Below, piece after piece: positions 41,591 through 49,986 of a DNA stretch of 64,000 nucleotides (its first letter is position 1; each line of letters starts with the position of its first letter). A program made the position numbers and the translations under genes. Source of the DNA: DASQHW01 sp038238245 (GTDB lineage Bacteria > Actinomycetota > Acidimicrobiia > IMCC26256 > PALSA-610); contig JBBRXX010000002.1 of NCBI GenBank assembly GCA_038238245.1, positions 141,688 through 205,687 on the forward strand. Reading direction: 5' to 3'. The notes under the pieces were generated by a model. The model saw nothing but the letters and a program-made list of their open reading frames with translations. It did no database searches and had not been told where the DNA came from.

Positions 41591-43396
41591 ATGGGCTGGT
41601 GGGGGGACAGTGTTCCGGAAGAGACGCTCTCGCGCGACGAGGCGTCACGCGTGCTGCGCCGCCTTGTGCGCATGCTGCGCCCGCAGCGCGCGCTCATCGC
41701 GCTGGCCACGCTCGTGCTCATGGGGCAGGCGGCCGCGTTGCTCGCGGGTCCGGCGCTCGTGCGGCACGGCATCGACGAAGGGCTGCTCTCGAACGACGGC
41801 AAGGGCGACGCGGGCGCGCTCAACCTCTCGGTCGTGCTGTACCTGTCGATGGCCATCATCGGCCTGTTCCTCGGTCGCGCCGCCATCGTGCTGGTCGCCC
41901 GCGTCGGGGAGGCATTCCTGCGCGACCTGCGAAATCGCCTGTTCGGGCACACGATGAGCTTGTCGCTCGACTACTTCGACACCGAGAAGACCGGCAAGAT
42001 CGTGGCGCGGATGACCTCGGACATCGATGCGTTGCAGGAGCTGATCTCACAAGGGCTCGTGTTGTTCGTGCAGAACATCTTCTTGTTCACCGGCGCGATC
42101 ATCGTGGTGTTGCTGTTGTCGTGGCAGCTCGCGGTCGGGGTGCTGATCATCGTGCCGCCGGTCTTCTTCGCAAGCCGGTGGTTCCGCCGCGTGTCGAACA
42201 AGGCGTACCTCGAGGTGCGCGACCGGATCTCGACGAACCTGTCGACGTTGCAGGAAAGTCTCGAAGGCGTCCGCGTCGTGCAGGCCTTCGGGCGGGAGCG
42301 CCAGTTCACCGAGCGGTTCGAGAAGTCGAACGAAGACCAGTACGAGGCGAACATGCGCACGACGCGCATCTCGGCCAAGTACTTCCCGGTCATCGAGTAC
42401 GCCGGCGTCGCCGGCACCGCCGTGATCATCGGATACGGCGGCTGGCTGTCGACGCGGGGCATCATCACCGTCGGCACCGTCGCGGCGTTCGTGCTCTACC
42501 TGAACAACTTGTTCGAGCCGATCAACCAGCTCAGTCAGCTGTACAACACCGTGCAGTCGGCGGGCGCGGCACTCGAGAAGATCTTCGGCGTTCTCGACAC
42601 CCGGCCGACGGTGCGCCAGCATCAGGGCGCGGTCGACTTGCCGCCCGCGAGCGAGATCGACGTCGATCACGTCTCGTTCGCGTACGGTCGAAACGATCCC
42701 GTCCTCCACGATGTCTCGCTGCACGTCAGCGCCGGTGAACGCCTCGCCCTCGTCGGCCCGACCGGTGCCGGCAAGTCGACGCTCGCCAAGCTCATCGCCC
42801 GGTTCTACGACCCGGTGGACGGTGCGGTGCGCGTCGGTGACGTCGATCTGCGCCAGGTGACGTTCGTCTCGTTGCGTGAGCACATCGTCGTCGTGCCCCA
42901 GGAAGGCTTCCTGTTCGCGGGCACGTTGCGGGACAACGTGCGCGTCGGTCGCCCCGACGCGTCCGACGCCGAGGTCGAACAGGCGTTACGTGCACTCGGC
43001 TTGCTCGAGCGGTTCCTCGCGTTTCCCGACGGGCTCGAGACCGAGGTGCGCGAGCGCGGCTCCCGGTTGTCGGCGGGGGAGCGGCAGCTCATCTCGCTTG
43101 CGCGCGCGGCGTTGGCCGACCCGACGATCCTCATCCTCGACGAGGCGACGTCGAACCTCGACCCGGGGACCGAGCGCTCGGTGGAACAAGCGCTCGAACG
43201 GCTGACATACGGCCGTACGGTGGTGGTCGTGGCGCACCGGCTGTCGACGGCCGCGCGCGCCGACCGCATCGCGGTGATCTCCGACGGCCGTCTGGCCGAG
43301 CTCGGCACCCACGACGAGCTCGTCGCCCACGAAGGCCACTACGCGTCCCTCTATCGCGCGTGGTCCGCCCACCAAGCAACCCCCGACGTCGCGTAA
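41591..43396 (+). CDS. ABC exporter subunit 2 (heterodimer partner)
   Basis: A 601-residue half-transporter. Six membrane helices lie in residues ~30-320; the ATPase domain has Walker A GPTGAGKST (~390), a deviating signature LSAGERQLISLAR (~492) and a normal Walker B ILILDEATSNLD with the catalytic Glu. Its intact Walker A/B pairs with the LSGGQ of subunit 1 to form the active site. It begins 3 nt after subunit 1 stops, clearly one operon. Confidence 0.92.
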   Translation: MGWWGDSVPEETLSRDEASRVLRRLVRMLRPQRALIALATLVLMGQAAALLAGPALVRHGIDEGLLSNDGKGDAGALNLSVVLYLSMAIIGLFLGRAAIVLVARVGEAFLRDLRNRLFGHTMSLSLDYFDTEKTGKIVARMTSDIDALQELISQGLVLFVQNIFLFTGAIIVVLLLSWQLAVGVLIIVPPVFFASRWFRRVSNKAYLEVRDRISTNLSTLQESLEGVRVVQAFGRERQFTERFEKSNEDQYEANMRTTRISAKYFPVIEYAGVAGTAVIIGYGGWLSTRGIITVGTVAAFVLYLNNLFEPINQLSQLYNTVQSAGAALEKIFGVLDTRPTVRQHQGAVDLPPASEIDVDHVSFAYGRNDPVLHDVSLHVSAGERLALVGPTGAGKSTLAKLIARFYDPVDGAVRVGDVDLRQVTFVSLREHIVVVPQEGFLFAGTLRDNVRVGRPDASDAEVEQALRALGLLERFLAFPDGLETEVRERGSRLSAGERQLISLARAALADPTILILDEATSNLDPGTERSVEQALERLTYGRTVVVVAHRLSTAARADRIAVISDGRLAELGTHDELVAHEGHYASLYRAWSAHQATPDVA

Positions 43397-43397
43397 T

Positions 43398-43507
43398 TCC
43401 GGGTCGCGACACACCTCCGAGCGGCGGCTTCGCCGCGTCAAGGAGGATTCGCAGCTCCCGGCCAGTTCGCTCCGCACCCTTCGGGCTGCTCCGCTCTCCG
43501 CCTCGTG
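43398..43507. repeat. Copy B of a possible ~112-bp dispersed intergenic element
   Basis: TCCGGGTCGCG at the left end, GGCCAGTTCGCTCCGC and CTGCTCCGCTC inside, CCGCCTCGTG at the right end, in the same order and spacing as 10499-10610. It fills most of the 176-bp gap between the exporter and the P450 gene. Confidence 0.35.
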
Positions 43508-43559
43508 AGCGAGGCAGTTGGTGCGCACCAAGACTCTTCACCCGACATCCATCCGGGGG

Positions 43560-43565
43560 TACCGT
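43560..43565 (+). promoter_or_regulatory. -10 element of the P450 gene
   Basis: TACCGT, 7 nt before ATG 43573; predicted leaderless. Confidence 0.4.
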
Positions 43566-43572
43566 CGGCCGG

Positions 43573-44772
43573 ATGGCCACCGTCGATGTCGTCTACGACC
43601 CCTATGACTATGCGATCGACGCCGATCCGCACCCGGTGTGGAAGCGGCTCCGCGACGAGGCGCCGGTCTATTACAACGACCGGCACGACTTCTACGCCCT
43701 GAGCCGATTCGACGACGTGCTCGCGGCGCATCTCGACCCCGTGCGGTTCAGCTCGGCGCACACGACCGTCCTCGAGATGATGAGCGCCGAGCCGAGCGAG
43801 TTCGAGCAGTCGCTGATGATCTTCATGGACCCGCCGCAGCACACGCGTTATCGCAAGCTCGTCGCCCGGGCGTTCACGCCGCGCCACATGGCCGCGGTCG
43901 AGGTGCGCGTCCGGGAGCTCGCGGCCGGCTTCCTCGACCCGTTCGTCGACGCCGGCGAGCTCGACTATGTCACCGACTTCGGCGCCCGGCTTCCCGTCAT
44001 GGTGATCTCGGCGCTGCTCGGCGCGCCCAAGGAGGACGAGGTACAACTCCGCGAGTGGAGCGACGAGATGCTGCATATCGAGCCGGGCGAGATACTCGGT
44101 CCGCGTGCCATGGCCGTTCGCGATCAGGTGCACGACTACTGGCAGGCCCACATCGACGAACGGCGCAAGCGCCCGTGCGACGACATCATGAGCGAGCTGA
44201 TGGCCGCGGAGTTCGAAGAGCCCGACGGCTCCTCCCGTCATCTCGTCGACGACGAGCTGCACGCGTTCTACGGCTTGATCTCGGCGGCCGGGAACGAGAC
44301 CGTCGCGCGCTTCCTCGGCTGGGCGGCGACCGGCCTCGATCAATTTCCCGACGAGCGCCGCAAGCTCGTCGACGACGCGTCGTTGATCCCGAACGCGGTC
44401 GAGGAGATCCTGCGCTGGGAAGCACCGTCGGCCATCCAGGGGCGCTGGACGACCGCCGACATGCGGCTCCACGACACCGCAATCCCGAAGAACTCGAAGG
44501 TCGCGCTGCTCACCGGTGCCGCGAACCGTGACGACCGGGTGTTCGCCGATCCCGACGCGATCGACGTCGAGCGCACATTCGCACGTCACGTCGCGTTCGG
44601 GTACGGCATCCACTTCTGCCTGGGCGCGGCGCTGGCACGTCTCGAGGGCAAGATCGCGCTCGAGGAGACGTTGCGCCGGTTCCCGACATGGACGATCGAT
44701 CGCTCGCGTTGCGAGATGGTGCACACGAGCACCGTGCGCGGCTACGCCAAGGTGCCGATGTCGACGCGGTGA
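43573..44772 (+). CDS. Cytochrome P450
   Basis: A 399-residue soluble heme monooxygenase. Heme-binding loop FGYGIHFCLGAALAR with Cys349, I-helix AGNETVAR (oxygen-activating Ala-Gly and Thr), ExxR in EEILRWEAP and the conserved IFMDPPQHTRYR are all present. It needs a separate ferredoxin/reductase, none of which is adjacent. Substrate unknown; close actinobacterial relatives include steroid and fatty-acid hydroxylases. It converges with the methyltransferase-DinB gene, overlapping by 31 nt. Confidence 0.94.
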   Translation: MATVDVVYDPYDYAIDADPHPVWKRLRDEAPVYYNDRHDFYALSRFDDVLAAHLDPVRFSSAHTTVLEMMSAEPSEFEQSLMIFMDPPQHTRYRKLVARAFTPRHMAAVEVRVRELAAGFLDPFVDAGELDYVTDFGARLPVMVISALLGAPKEDEVQLREWSDEMLHIEPGEILGPRAMAVRDQVHDYWQAHIDERRKRPCDDIMSELMAAEFEEPDGSSRHLVDDELHAFYGLISAAGNETVARFLGWAATGLDQFPDERRKLVDDASLIPNAVEEILRWEAPSAIQGRWTTADMRLHDTAIPKNSKVALLTGAANRDDRVFADPDAIDVERTFARHVAFGYGIHFCLGAALARLEGKIALEETLRRFPTWTIDRSRCEMVHTSTVRGYAKVPMSTR

Positions 44773-45866
44773 TGCAGGAGCTCGTGTGTGGTGTGGATCG
44801 CGATCCACTCCACCGTGCGGAGCTGCGGTTCGGGATAGTTGTAGAGGCCTTGTCGCGCCCAGCCCGCGTCGTCGAGCACGTGCAACGTCGCGACGAATGC
44901 CTCCGCCGCTGCCAGCACTTCCGCTGCCACGACATCCGGATCTTGCTCGTTGTACCTCTCCTCGAGCACGCGCTCGTCGCGCCGCATCGGCACGAAGCGC
45001 GGCTCGTCCTCGCGCTGTGCTTGCACCACCCGATCCCGTTGCACCTGCAGCACGTCACGCACGTGGCACGCGTACTCGAGCGGCGACCAGACATCTGATG
45101 CTGGTCGCGCGCGAACATTGACGGCGTCGATCGCACGCAACCGGTCGACGAAGGCTCGCGCGTCCGATCGCAACCACGGGATGATCTCGGCCCTCCCGAC
45201 CTCGTACGAGAAGCCGCACGTCTGGCAGGCATCGCCGAGCGCGTCGTAACCGACGAAGTCGAAGATGCGGACGTGGGGCCGGAACGGCGACGGCGTGCCC
45301 GTGAAGCGGTGCATCCCGATGCCGAACGCGGAATCGTTCGGCGCGACGAACGCAACCTCCGCGAAGTCCTCTTCGGCGAACCACGCCCGTACCTCCGGCG
45401 TCACGTCGGGCGGTCTCCGGTGGCGGGTCCAGATCACATGCGCGCCCGGCGCGCAGAGCATCGGCAGCAGTCGCACGGTGTGCTCCATGTCGGCGTCGGT
45501 GATGTTGCCGAACACGCCGCACACGAGCACGAGATCCGCGGGCGCCGCGTCCTCGTATCCGGTCGACATGCCCGCGTCGCCGACGAGGACGTCGACGGCG
45601 GGTCCGACGTTCTCCCGGGCGCGGCGTGCGAGCTCAGGGTCGAGCTCGACGAGGACGCCGTGCACGTCGCGAGCGCGCGGATGGTCTTCGAGCGCGCCGG
45701 CCAGGTCGCGCGCTTCGCCGGCGCACATGCTGATGACCGAGATCGGCCCCGCGGGCGCCGCGTCCAGGGCGTCCCTGATGCATTGCTGCACGATCGCGAG
45801 ACGCTGCGCGAGCGGGCTTTCGGAGATGTCGTACGCGCGGTGCCACTCGTGCCAGTCGCGAGCCAT
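44742..45866 (-). CDS. SAM-dependent methyltransferase fused to a DinB-like domain
   Basis: One 374-residue protein. Residues ~1-215 are a class I methyltransferase-like fold (SVISMCAGEARDLAGAL, the SAM-binding strand, VLVELDPELARRARENVG, the acidic loop, and DLVLVCGVFGNITDADM). Residues ~225-374 are a DinB/YfiT-type four-helix bundle (WLRSDARAFVDRLRAIDAVN, SPLEYACHVRDVLQVQRDRVV, with the histidines of HVRD and HTTHELLHH as candidate metal ligands). DinB-like proteins use a thiol or metal for transferase chemistry, so a two-step reaction is conceivable. The fusion is not a family I can name. A single long frame supports it as genuine. Confidence 0.82.
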   Translation of the reverse strand: MARDWHEWHRAYDISESPLAQRLAIVQQCIRDALDAAPAGPISVISMCAGEARDLAGALEDHPRARDVHGVLVELDPELARRARENVGPAVDVLVGDAGMSTGYEDAAPADLVLVCGVFGNITDADMEHTVRLLPMLCAPGAHVIWTRHRRPPDVTPEVRAWFAEEDFAEVAFVAPNDSAFGIGMHRFTGTPSPFRPHVRIFDFVGYDALGDACQTCGFSYEVGRAEIIPWLRSDARAFVDRLRAIDAVNVRARPASDVWSPLEYACHVRDVLQVQRDRVVQAQREDEPRFVPMRRDERVLEERYNEQDPDVVAAEVLAAAEAFVATLHVLDDAGWARQGLYNYPEPQLRTVEWIAIHTTHELLHHRVDIGTLA

Positions 45867-45882
45867 GAGGAAGAATCATTGC

Positions 45883-46920
45883 ATGACGTACCGAGTGATC
45901 CAGTGGGCGACCGGCCTCGTGGGCAAGGAGGCGATCAAGGGGGTGGTCGCACACCCCGAGCTCGAGCTCGTCGGCGCCTGGGTGCACAGCGAGGACAAGG
46001 TCGGCCGGGATGTCGGCGAGCTGTGCGACCTCGGACCGATCGGCGTCCGCGCCACCAACAGCCTCGATGAGATCTGCGCGCTCTCCGCCGACGCCGTCGT
46101 CTACGCGCCGGTGCTCGCGTCCACCCGGGACGTCATCCGGCTGCTCGAATCCGGCAAGAACGTCGTGACCCCGGTCGGGTGGATCTATCCGGGTGACACG
46201 CCCGGCGTCGCCGCGCTCCAAGCCGCCTGTATAAAGGGCAACGCGACGCTGCACGGTACGGGTATCAACCCCGGCGGCATCACCGAACGCTTCCCGCTGA
46301 TGTTGTCGGCGCTCTGCCGCGACGTGCGCCACGTGCGCGCCGAGGAATTCTCCGATATCCGCAACTACCCGACCGAGATCGTGGTGCGCGACGTGATGCT
46401 CTTCGGCAAGCCGCCCGAAGAAGCCGCCAAGAGCCCGATGGTCGACGTGCTCGGACACGGGTTCATGCAGTCGGTCGACATGCTCGCGGACACGCTCGGT
46501 TTCGGGCTCGACGCGGAGCGCCGCACGAAACACGAGATGGCCGTGGCGACCGAAGCGCTCGACACACCCGTGGGCGTGATCGACAAGGGCACGGTCGCCG
46601 CGCAGCGGTTCACGTGGGAGGGCACGGTCGGCGGGACGCCGGTGATCACCGTGCGGGTGAACTGGATGATGGGCGACGCGCATCTCGACCCGGCCTGGAA
46701 GCTCGGCGAGCAGCGATTCGAGGTCGCGCTCGATGCGGACCCGCCGGTGTCGTGCACATTCCACGGGCTGCACCCGCCGGTGATCGGGGAGCACCCCGAG
46801 ATCGGTCTCACCGGCCCCGCGATGCACTGCGTGAACGCGATCCCCTACGTCTGCGCCGCCGAGCCCGGCATCAAGACCTATCTCGACCTCCCCCTCATCG
46901 CCGGCCGCGCCAGGACTTGA
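45883..46920 (+). CDS. Dihydrodipicolinate-reductase-fold oxidoreductase
   Basis: A 345-residue NAD(P)-dependent enzyme with the DapB-like N-terminal Rossmann fold (YRVIQWATGLVGKEAIKGV, motif GLVGKE) and a C-terminal domain opening LHGTGINPGGITERFPLML. This type includes 2,4-diaminopentanoate dehydrogenases and related actinobacterial reductases of unassigned substrate. ATG 45883 has GAGGAAG upstream; divergent from the methyltransferase gene, 16 bp apart. Confidence 0.82.
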   Translation: MTYRVIQWATGLVGKEAIKGVVAHPELELVGAWVHSEDKVGRDVGELCDLGPIGVRATNSLDEICALSADAVVYAPVLASTRDVIRLLESGKNVVTPVGWIYPGDTPGVAALQAACIKGNATLHGTGINPGGITERFPLMLSALCRDVRHVRAEEFSDIRNYPTEIVVRDVMLFGKPPEEAAKSPMVDVLGHGFMQSVDMLADTLGFGLDAERRTKHEMAVATEALDTPVGVIDKGTVAAQRFTWEGTVGGTPVITVRVNWMMGDAHLDPAWKLGEQRFEVALDADPPVSCTFHGLHPPVIGEHPEIGLTGPAMHCVNAIPYVCAAEPGIKTYLDLPLIAGRART

Positions 46921-46959
46921 TTGCAACGGAACGGCCCGTTCCGGGCCGTTCCGTTGCAA
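46921..46959. terminator. Perfect 18-bp inverted repeat between convergent genes
   Basis: Begins directly after the stop codon of the reductase gene. The left arm 46921-46938 (TTGCAACGGAACGGCCCG) pairs perfectly with 46942-46959; the loop is TTC. It lies 10 bp before the SDR stop on the other strand, so it can serve both transcripts. No U-run. Confidence 0.8.
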
Positions 46960-46968
46960 ACGGGGGCT

Positions 46969-47757
46969 CTACAGTAGGTCGAAGGGGATCGTGAACGCGG
47001 GCGCCTCGACGCCGCCGTCGACTTCGAGGATCTTGCCGGTGACGTAGGACGACGCGGGGGACGCGAGATAGACGACCGCGGCCGCGATGTCCTCGGGCCG
47101 GCCGACGCGCCGCATCGGCGTGTTCCGCTCGAGCTGGGCCCGCACCGTCGCGTCCGTGAGCACGTGCGCGAGCGCCTCGGTCTCGACGCCTCCGACCTCG
47201 ATTGCGTTCACGCGCACCTTCGGGGCGAGCTCGGGAGCCATCGCCCTGGTCATCATCGAGAGTGCCGCCTTCGCGGTCGCATACGCCGTGAAGCACGGCT
47301 GCACCATGCTGGCCGCGCGCGACGAGATGTTGATGATGCTGCCCTCGCCCGCGGCGACCATGTGCGGGACGGCGAGCTTGGTGAGCAGGAATGCCGACGT
47401 CACGTTGAACCGGAACGCGGCCTCGAACGACCGCTCGCTGGTCTCCATCAGCGGACGGGGAAGCCAGCCGCCTGCGTTGTTCACGAGGATGTCGATCCGC
47501 CCCATCTCCGCGACGGTCGCGTCGACCAGCGCCGAGAGCTGTTCGGTCACCGTCACGTCGGTCGGGACCGCGGCCGCGCGCCGGCCGAGCGCCCGCACGT
47601 CCGATGCGACCGCCTCGATGTCCCCGACGGTGCGGGCCGCGCACACGACGTCGGCTCCCGCCTCTGCCAGCGCCCGCGCGCACCCCGCGCCGATGCCCTT
47701 CCCGGCGCCGGTGACGATCGCGACGCGTCCGTCGAGCCGGAACTGATCGAGCACCAT
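46969..47757 (-). CDS. Short-chain dehydrogenase/reductase
   Basis: A 262-residue classical SDR: coenzyme motif TGAGKGIG (16-23), NNAG (93-96), catalytic Ser145/146, Tyr159 and Lys163 (YATAK), and the C-terminal VTGKILEVDGG. NAD(P) preference and substrate are not determinable. The start ATG 47757 is 24 bp from the divergent tag gene, with overlapping -10 boxes. Confidence 0.9.
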   Translation of the reverse strand: MVLDQFRLDGRVAIVTGAGKGIGAGCARALAEAGADVVCAARTVGDIEAVASDVRALGRRAAAVPTDVTVTEQLSALVDATVAEMGRIDILVNNAGGWLPRPLMETSERSFEAAFRFNVTSAFLLTKLAVPHMVAAGEGSIINISSRAASMVQPCFTAYATAKAALSMMTRAMAPELAPKVRVNAIEVGGVETEALAHVLTDATVRAQLERNTPMRRVGRPEDIAAAVVYLASPASSYVTGKILEVDGGVEAPAFTIPFDLL

Positions 47758-47764
47758 CGCGGCG

Positions 47765-47774
47765 ACCCTAGTGT
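47765..47774. promoter_or_regulatory. Overlapping divergent -10 boxes (SDR and tag)
   Basis: Leftward TAGGGT (47770-47765) and rightward TAGTGT (47769-47774) share the central TA; each lies 7 nt from its start codon (ATG 47757 and GTG 47782). Only one polymerase can open this site at a time. Confidence 0.6.
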
Positions 47775-47781
47775 CGCGGTC

Positions 47782-48408
47782 GTGAGCGATGTCGTGCGAG
47801 GTTCCGACGGCGTGCGCCGATGCGCGTGGGCCGCGAGCACCCCCGACTATCTGCCGTATCACGACGACGAATGGGGCCGGCCGGTCGTCGACGACACGCA
47901 CCTGTACGAGAAGCTCTGCCTCGAAGGCTTCCAGGCGGGTCTTTCCTGGCTCACGATCTTGCGCAAACGCGACGCGTTCCGGCGTGCGTTCGCGGGGTTC
48001 GATGCCACAAAGGTTGCCCGTTACGGCCCGCGCGATGTCACGCGGCTGCTTCGCGACGCGGGCATCGTCCGTCACCGCGGCAAGATCGAGGCGGCGATCG
48101 CGAACGCCCGCGCGATCGTGGACGTGCGTGAGCATCACGGATCGCTGGCGGCGCTGTGCTGGTCCTTCGAGCCCAAGCCGCGCCGGCGCGTCCCGCGGAC
48201 ATTCGCCGACATTCCGGCCAAGACCGAGGAGTCGAAGGCGTTGTCGAAGGAGCTGCTTCGGCTCGGCTTCCGCTTCGTCGGGCCGACGACCGTGTACGCG
48301 ACGATGCAAGCCGCGGGACTGGTCAACGACCATCTCTCGGGTTGTGCGGCACGCGCGCCGTGCGAGGACGCGCGCCGTCGTCTCAGCCGGCCAGCGCCTT
48401 TTCGATAG
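47782..48408 (+). CDS. tag: DNA-3-methyladenine glycosylase I
   Basis: Excises 3-methyladenine from alkylated DNA. The 208-residue Tag-type protein shows RCAWAASTPDYLPYHDDEWG, YEKLCLEGFQAGLSWLTILRKR, VRHRGKIEAAIANARAI and FRFVGPTTVYATMQAAGLVNDH. The Cys/His pattern of the Tag zinc site (RCAW at the start, LVNDHLSGC at the end) is retained. GTG 47782 is predicted leaderless. Its last 26 nt overlap the convergent glutathione peroxidase gene. Confidence 0.92.
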   Translation: MSDVVRGSDGVRRCAWAASTPDYLPYHDDEWGRPVVDDTHLYEKLCLEGFQAGLSWLTILRKRDAFRRAFAGFDATKVARYGPRDVTRLLRDAGIVRHRGKIEAAIANARAIVDVREHHGSLAALCWSFEPKPRRRVPRTFADIPAKTEESKALSKELLRLGFRFVGPTTVYATMQAAGLVNDHLSGCAARAPCEDARRRLSRPAPFR

Positions 48409-48871
48409 AGCCGACGAGCTCGTCGTTGCCGGGCTCGACCATGGGCGAGAAGCGCGCGATCACGTCGCCGTCGCGGGACACGAGGAACTTCTCGAAGTTC
48501 CAGCGGATGTCACCGCTGTGTCCCTCGCCGTCCGCCGTCTCGGTGAGCTGCTGGTACAGGGGATGCCGGTTGTCGCCGTTGACCTCGACCTTTTCGGTCA
48601 GCGGGAATTCCACGCCGTAGGAAGTACTGCAGAACGTCTTGATCTCGTCGGCCGTGCCCGGCTCCTGCGCGCCGAACTGGTTGCACGGAATGCCGACGAC
48701 CGAGAAGCCCTGTGCGCCGAACCGCTCGTAGAGCCCTTCCAAGCCCTCGTACTGCGGGGTGAGGCCGCAGAACGAAGCAACGTTCACGAGCAGCGTGACC
48801 TTGCCCTTCTGCCCGCCGAGCACGCCGGGATCGCCGTCGAGTGACTTGAGCGGAACGTCGTACACCGACAT
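48383..48871 (-). CDS. Glutathione peroxidase-family thiol peroxidase (Cys form)
   Basis: A 162-residue peroxidase. The catalytic motif NVASFCGLTPQYEGLEGLY has Cys35 where animal enzymes carry Sec; IPCNQFGAQEPG and WNFEKFLVSRDG supply the other members of the catalytic tetrad (Gln and Trp). Bacterial members usually use thioredoxin as reductant. It is a Cys enzyme although selD occurs 40 kb away. ATG 48871 with AAAGGGG upstream. Confidence 0.92.
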   Translation of the reverse strand: MSVYDVPLKSLDGDPGVLGGQKGKVTLLVNVASFCGLTPQYEGLEGLYERFGAQGFSVVGIPCNQFGAQEPGTADEIKTFCSTSYGVEFPLTEKVEVNGDNRHPLYQQLTETADGEGHSGDIRWNFEKFLVSRDGDVIARFSPMVEPGNDELVGSIEKALAG

Positions 48872-48903
48872 CGGCCGGCCCCTTTCGTCGTGGAAGCTGC
48901 ACA

Positions 48904-49950
48904 CTATGCTGGCAGCAGCTCCTCCAAAAGTTCGACGCACTGCAGGTCCGCGCACGCGGCGGTCGCCCGCCGGGTACCGCCGAGTCCGATGTGCAACGGC
49001 TGCCACTTCGAGCCCATGCCGGCCGTCGATGTCGCCGAGACCCACGAATAGACTGCGAACAGGCGGTACTGCTGCCATGCGTCGTCGGTCGAGAGGGTGA
49101 TCCCGGACGCGCCCAACAGCTCGCAGTAGCGCGCGATCCAGGCCCGTTCGTGCGCGGCGCGGACAGCGGACGGGATCGAGTTGCACACGACATACGCGAC
49201 GTCGCGCAACCCGGGCGAGCGACCGATCATCGCCCAGTCGAGAAAGCCGGTGCGACCGCCACCGGCCGTGTCGACGAACAGGTTGCCGAGATGCGGATCG
49301 CCGTGCACGAGGGTGCGCGGTTCGGTATTCCACAGGGCGACGATCTCGGGCGCGCGTGCGAGGTACACGTCGGCGATGCGGTGAAAGGTTTCATCCAACC
49401 GGTCGCCGAGGGCGTCGACTGCCATCCGCACGAACGTCGCACCGCCGCCCGTGTCGCCCGTGCCCCGGCGGGCCAGCCACGCGAGGTCGCCTCCCACCTC
49501 GAAGCGCGGCGACTCCCAGAACTGCGCGTGAAGCGCGGCGAGTTGTTCGACGATGTCGCGGCCGCGCGCGGTGATGTCGTCGTCCTTCGGTGTCGGGAAC
49601 CGGCACCCGGTGGCTTCGAGGTCTTCGAGCACCATGACGTAGCGGTCGTCGTCGGTGTCCGCGAACCACACTCGAGGCACACGCACCGGCATCTCGACGG
49701 CGAGGTCGCGGTAGAAGCGCGCTTCGGCGACACCCATGCCCTCCGAGGTCACGAAGGCGCGTTGGCGATCGTCGAAGGGTGCCAGCTTCACGAAGACGCT
49801 CGCCGGTACGCCGGGTTCGCCGCGCAACCCGAAACGGGCGCGTCCCGTCGTCCCGGAGTGGTGATCGAGCAGCTCCGCGCGCTCCACCTCGACCTGCAGC
49901 GCGCCGGAGAAGAATGGTGGCGTCAGGTCCTCGACGTCGAGCGGCAGCAC
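48904..49950 (-). CDS. Phosphotransferase-family kinase (APH/EcKinase-like)
   Basis: A 348-residue kinase fold: VFVKLAPFDDRQR holds the N-lobe Lys, YVMVLEDLEATGCRF the hinge, LVHGDPHLGNLFVD the catalytic loop (HxDxxxxN), and GFLDWAMIGRSPGLRDVAYV the metal site. Substrate unknown; the sequence is nearer to the ecdysteroid/choline-type kinases than to resistance enzymes. GTG 49950 lies 7 nt from a leftward TAGTGT. Confidence 0.82.
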   Translation of the reverse strand: MLPLDVEDLTPPFFSGALQVEVERAELLDHHSGTTGRARFGLRGEPGVPASVFVKLAPFDDRQRAFVTSEGMGVAEARFYRDLAVEMPVRVPRVWFADTDDDRYVMVLEDLEATGCRFPTPKDDDITARGRDIVEQLAALHAQFWESPRFEVGGDLAWLARRGTGDTGGGATFVRMAVDALGDRLDETFHRIADVYLARAPEIVALWNTEPRTLVHGDPHLGNLFVDTAGGGRTGFLDWAMIGRSPGLRDVAYVVCNSIPSAVRAAHERAWIARYCELLGASGITLSTDDAWQQYRLFAVYSWVSATSTAGMGSKWQPLHIGLGGTRRATAACADLQCVELLEELLPA

Positions 49951-49957
49951 GGGCGGA

Positions 49958-49979
49958 ACACTACGCGGGCCGATAAGTT
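49958..49979. promoter_or_regulatory. Divergent leaderless promoters (phosphotransferase and MDR genes)
   Basis: Leftward -10 TAGTGT (49963-49958) is 7 nt from GTG 49950; rightward TAAGTT (49974-49979) is 7 nt from GTG 49987. The start codons are 36 bp apart. Confidence 0.55.
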
Positions 49980-49986
49980 CATCTGC

